Part shown: piece by piece, positions 62,807-64,000 of the stretch | Layout of the letters: every line of letters starts with the position of its first letter | How positions within the stretch are numbered: position 1 is the stretch's first letter | Source of the DNA: Thiohalocapsa marina | GTDB lineage: Bacteria; Pseudomonadota; Gammaproteobacteria; Chromatiales; Chromatiaceae | Length of the DNA stretch: 64,000 nucleotides | Assembly: GCF_008632335.1 (NCBI RefSeq) | Contig: NZ_VWXX01000008.1 | Coordinates: 1 to 64,000, forward strand | Direction: 5' to 3' | The notes under the pieces: model-generated | What the model was told of the DNA's origin: nothing | The model's database searches: none | Seen by the model: only the letters and a program-made list of their open reading frames with translations | Translations under genes and position numbers: made by a program

Positions 62807-63805
62807 ATGTCCCAGCACCGCCGTCCGGACATCCTGCAGGCGCTGCTGCGTGCCGGCGCGCTGGCCATCGCACTTGGCGCAACAGGCGGCACCCTGGCCG
62901 TCGCCAATACCGGCACCGGCGCTGGCAACGGCAGCGATGAGCTGGCCCACCAGATGCGTCTGTCGGCCATGATCGGCGACACCGAGGCCATTGCCGATCT
63001 GCTCGATCAGGGTGCCGGCGTCGACGCCCCCAGCCGCTTCGGCAAGACGGCCCTGATGATCGCCGTGGAGAGCAACAGCCTGGACACCGTCGCGCTACTG
63101 CTCAGCCGCGGCGCCGATGTCAACGCGCGCACCGTGGCCGGCTGCACCGCCCTCACCTTCGCCGCCGAGAACGGCCATATCGGCCTGACCGCGCTGCTGA
63201 TCGAGCGTGGCGCCAATGTGCATGATCGCACCCGCGCCGGCTGGGACTCCCTGATGATCGCCGCGCGTTACGGCATCATGCAGATGGTGCAGCAGCTGCT
63301 GTACCGCGACGCCGACCCCAAGGCGACGGATCGCGACGGACGCACCGCGCTGATGCAGGCCGCCGCCAACGGCCATGCCGACGTGGTCGACCTGCTGCTG
63401 GACCATGGTGCCGACGCGGACGCCCGCGACAATGAGGACGCCACCGCCCTGATCATCGCCGCCGACCGGGGACATCCGGCCGTCGTCGACCGGCTGCTCG
63501 CCGCCGGCGCCGACATCGACGCGCGCGACGCCCTGGACGCCACGGCCCTGACATGGGCCGTCAGCCGGGGCCACGGGCAGATCGTCGAGCGTCTGCTGGC
63601 GCAGGGTGCCGATCCCAATGTCCAGGACATCGACGGTCGCACGCCCCTGATGGAGGCCGTGGCCAGCAACCACGCAGAACTGATCGCCACCCTGCTGGCG
63701 CATCGCGCCGACCCGGCGCTGACGGACGGCGATGGCCACACGGCCGCCGATCTGGCCAATGCCAGCGGGAATCAGGCAGCCATCACCGCACTGGTGCAGC
63801 ACTGA
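62807..63805 (+). CDS. Exported ankyrin-repeat protein
   Basis: A 332-residue protein with a signal-like start ([21 protein letters not shown]) and about eight ankyrin repeats, each with the GxTALxxAxxxGHxxxVxxLLxxGADxxxRD pattern. The start at 62807 is preferred because a signal peptide begins there; an ATG at 62693 would add 38 residues. It follows the tetraheme cytochrome gene closely, so the two may be co-transcribed. Confidence 0.85.
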   Translation: MSQHRRPDILQALLRAGALAIALGATGGTLAVANTGTGAGNGSDELAHQMRLSAMIGDTEAIADLLDQGAGVDAPSRFGKTALMIAVESNSLDTVALLLSRGADVNARTVAGCTALTFAAENGHIGLTALLIERGANVHDRTRAGWDSLMIAARYGIMQMVQQLLYRDADPKATDRDGRTALMQAAANGHADVVDLLLDHGADADARDNEDATALIIAADRGHPAVVDRLLAAGADIDARDALDATALTWAVSRGHGQIVERLLAQGADPNVQDIDGRTPLMEAVASNHAELIATLLAHRADPALTDGDGHTAADLANASGNQAAITALVQH

Positions 63806-63924
63806 CTCAGCGCACACCAACCCTGATGCCCGGACCAGCGGCAGACAGAATGCCGCAGTCCGGCATGGCGGAGCCGACACGCTTCGCCCGATTCGAAAGC
63901 CACAACATTCCTAAAGGAGGAAGT

Positions 63925-64000
63925 ATGGCCAAGTTGACAACAAAACTGGCGCTCATTGGCGGGACCCTCGCCCTCGGACTTTCATCCGGTGCAATGGCGG
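63925..64000 (+). CDS. Exported protein, start only (cut by window end)
   Basis: A strong ribosome binding site (AAAGGAGGAAG) precedes ATG at 63925, followed by MAKLTTKLALIGGTLALGLS and an Ala-rich cleavage region. Only 25 codons are visible, enough for a signal peptide but not for a family assignment. It could be another electron-transfer protein given the neighbours (inference). Confidence 0.75.
   Translation, partial: MAKLTTKLALIGGTLALGLSSGAMA

Overview
The window is GC-rich chromosomal DNA from a gammaproteobacterium. The gene set points to a sulfur-oxidising or purple-sulfur type lineage (Chromatiales/Ectothiorhodospiraceae-like). This is an inference from gene content: ftsY-ftsE-ftsX-rpoH order, rraA and aceK, a tkt-gap-pgk-pyk-fba operon of the kind linked to the Calvin cycle, an S-adenosylhomocysteine riboswitch before ahcY, and a NapC/NirT-type tetraheme cytochrome. 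No rRNA, tRNA, insertion sequence, prophage or CRISPR array was found. Most of the window is housekeeping DNA and I did not find a clear new defence or mobile system. The least explained parts are one secreted cysteine-containing protein (20804-22507), a small DUF2760-Hsp70 operon (58710-61246), an AT-rich intergenic patch (50740-50960), and several families of small repeats.

Layout. 0.1-6.7 kb: a heavy-metal RND efflux operon (outer-membrane factor, adaptor, permease) divergent from a cytochrome b561-like protein and an EF-hand protein. 6.9-11.5 kb: rpmB-rpmG, a lone hydantoinase A-type gene, mutM, and a Tim44-domain protein. 11.6-16.1 kb (minus strand): two M16 peptidases (one active, one lacking the zinc motif), rsmD, coaD and a YfhL-type ferredoxin, divergent from ftsY-ftsE-ftsX and rpoH (16.3-20.6 kb). 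20.8-23.4 kb: the unknown secreted protein, ihfB and a PilZ protein. 23.5-27.9 kb: an AcrAB-like RND pair without an outer-membrane partner. 27.9-37.2 kb (minus strand): dnaE, aceK, rraA, aceA, glycerate kinase and gloA. 37.3-38.0 kb: a membrane-anchored SagB-like nitroreductase. 38.2-45.4 kb (minus strand): tkt-gap-pgk-pyk-fba. 45.7-50.4 kb: a redoxin, then metK, the SAH riboswitch, ahcY and metF, a methyl-cycle block. 51-56.6 kb (minus strand): a peptide-type ABC substrate-binding lipoprotein, a CYTH protein, rlmD, cysM and lptG. 56.7-58.7 kb: pepA-holC. 58.7-61.2 kb (minus strand): DUF2760 and Hsp70. 61.5-64 kb: a DUF2934 protein, the NapC-type cytochrome, an ankyrin-repeat protein and the start of an exported protein cut by the window end.

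How the genes fit together. The carbon genes combine lower glycolysis/Calvin-cycle steps with the glyoxylate shunt: aceA makes glyoxylate, AceK sets isocitrate dehydrogenase activity, and glycerate kinase can return C3 units to glycolysis. metK, ahcY and metF form the SAM cycle, with the riboswitch sensing SAH. Three copies of a roughly 92-bp inverted-repeat element (10469, 33961, 55370) and several 7-17 bp tandem repeats lie in intergenic spacers, often just upstream of ribosome binding sites.
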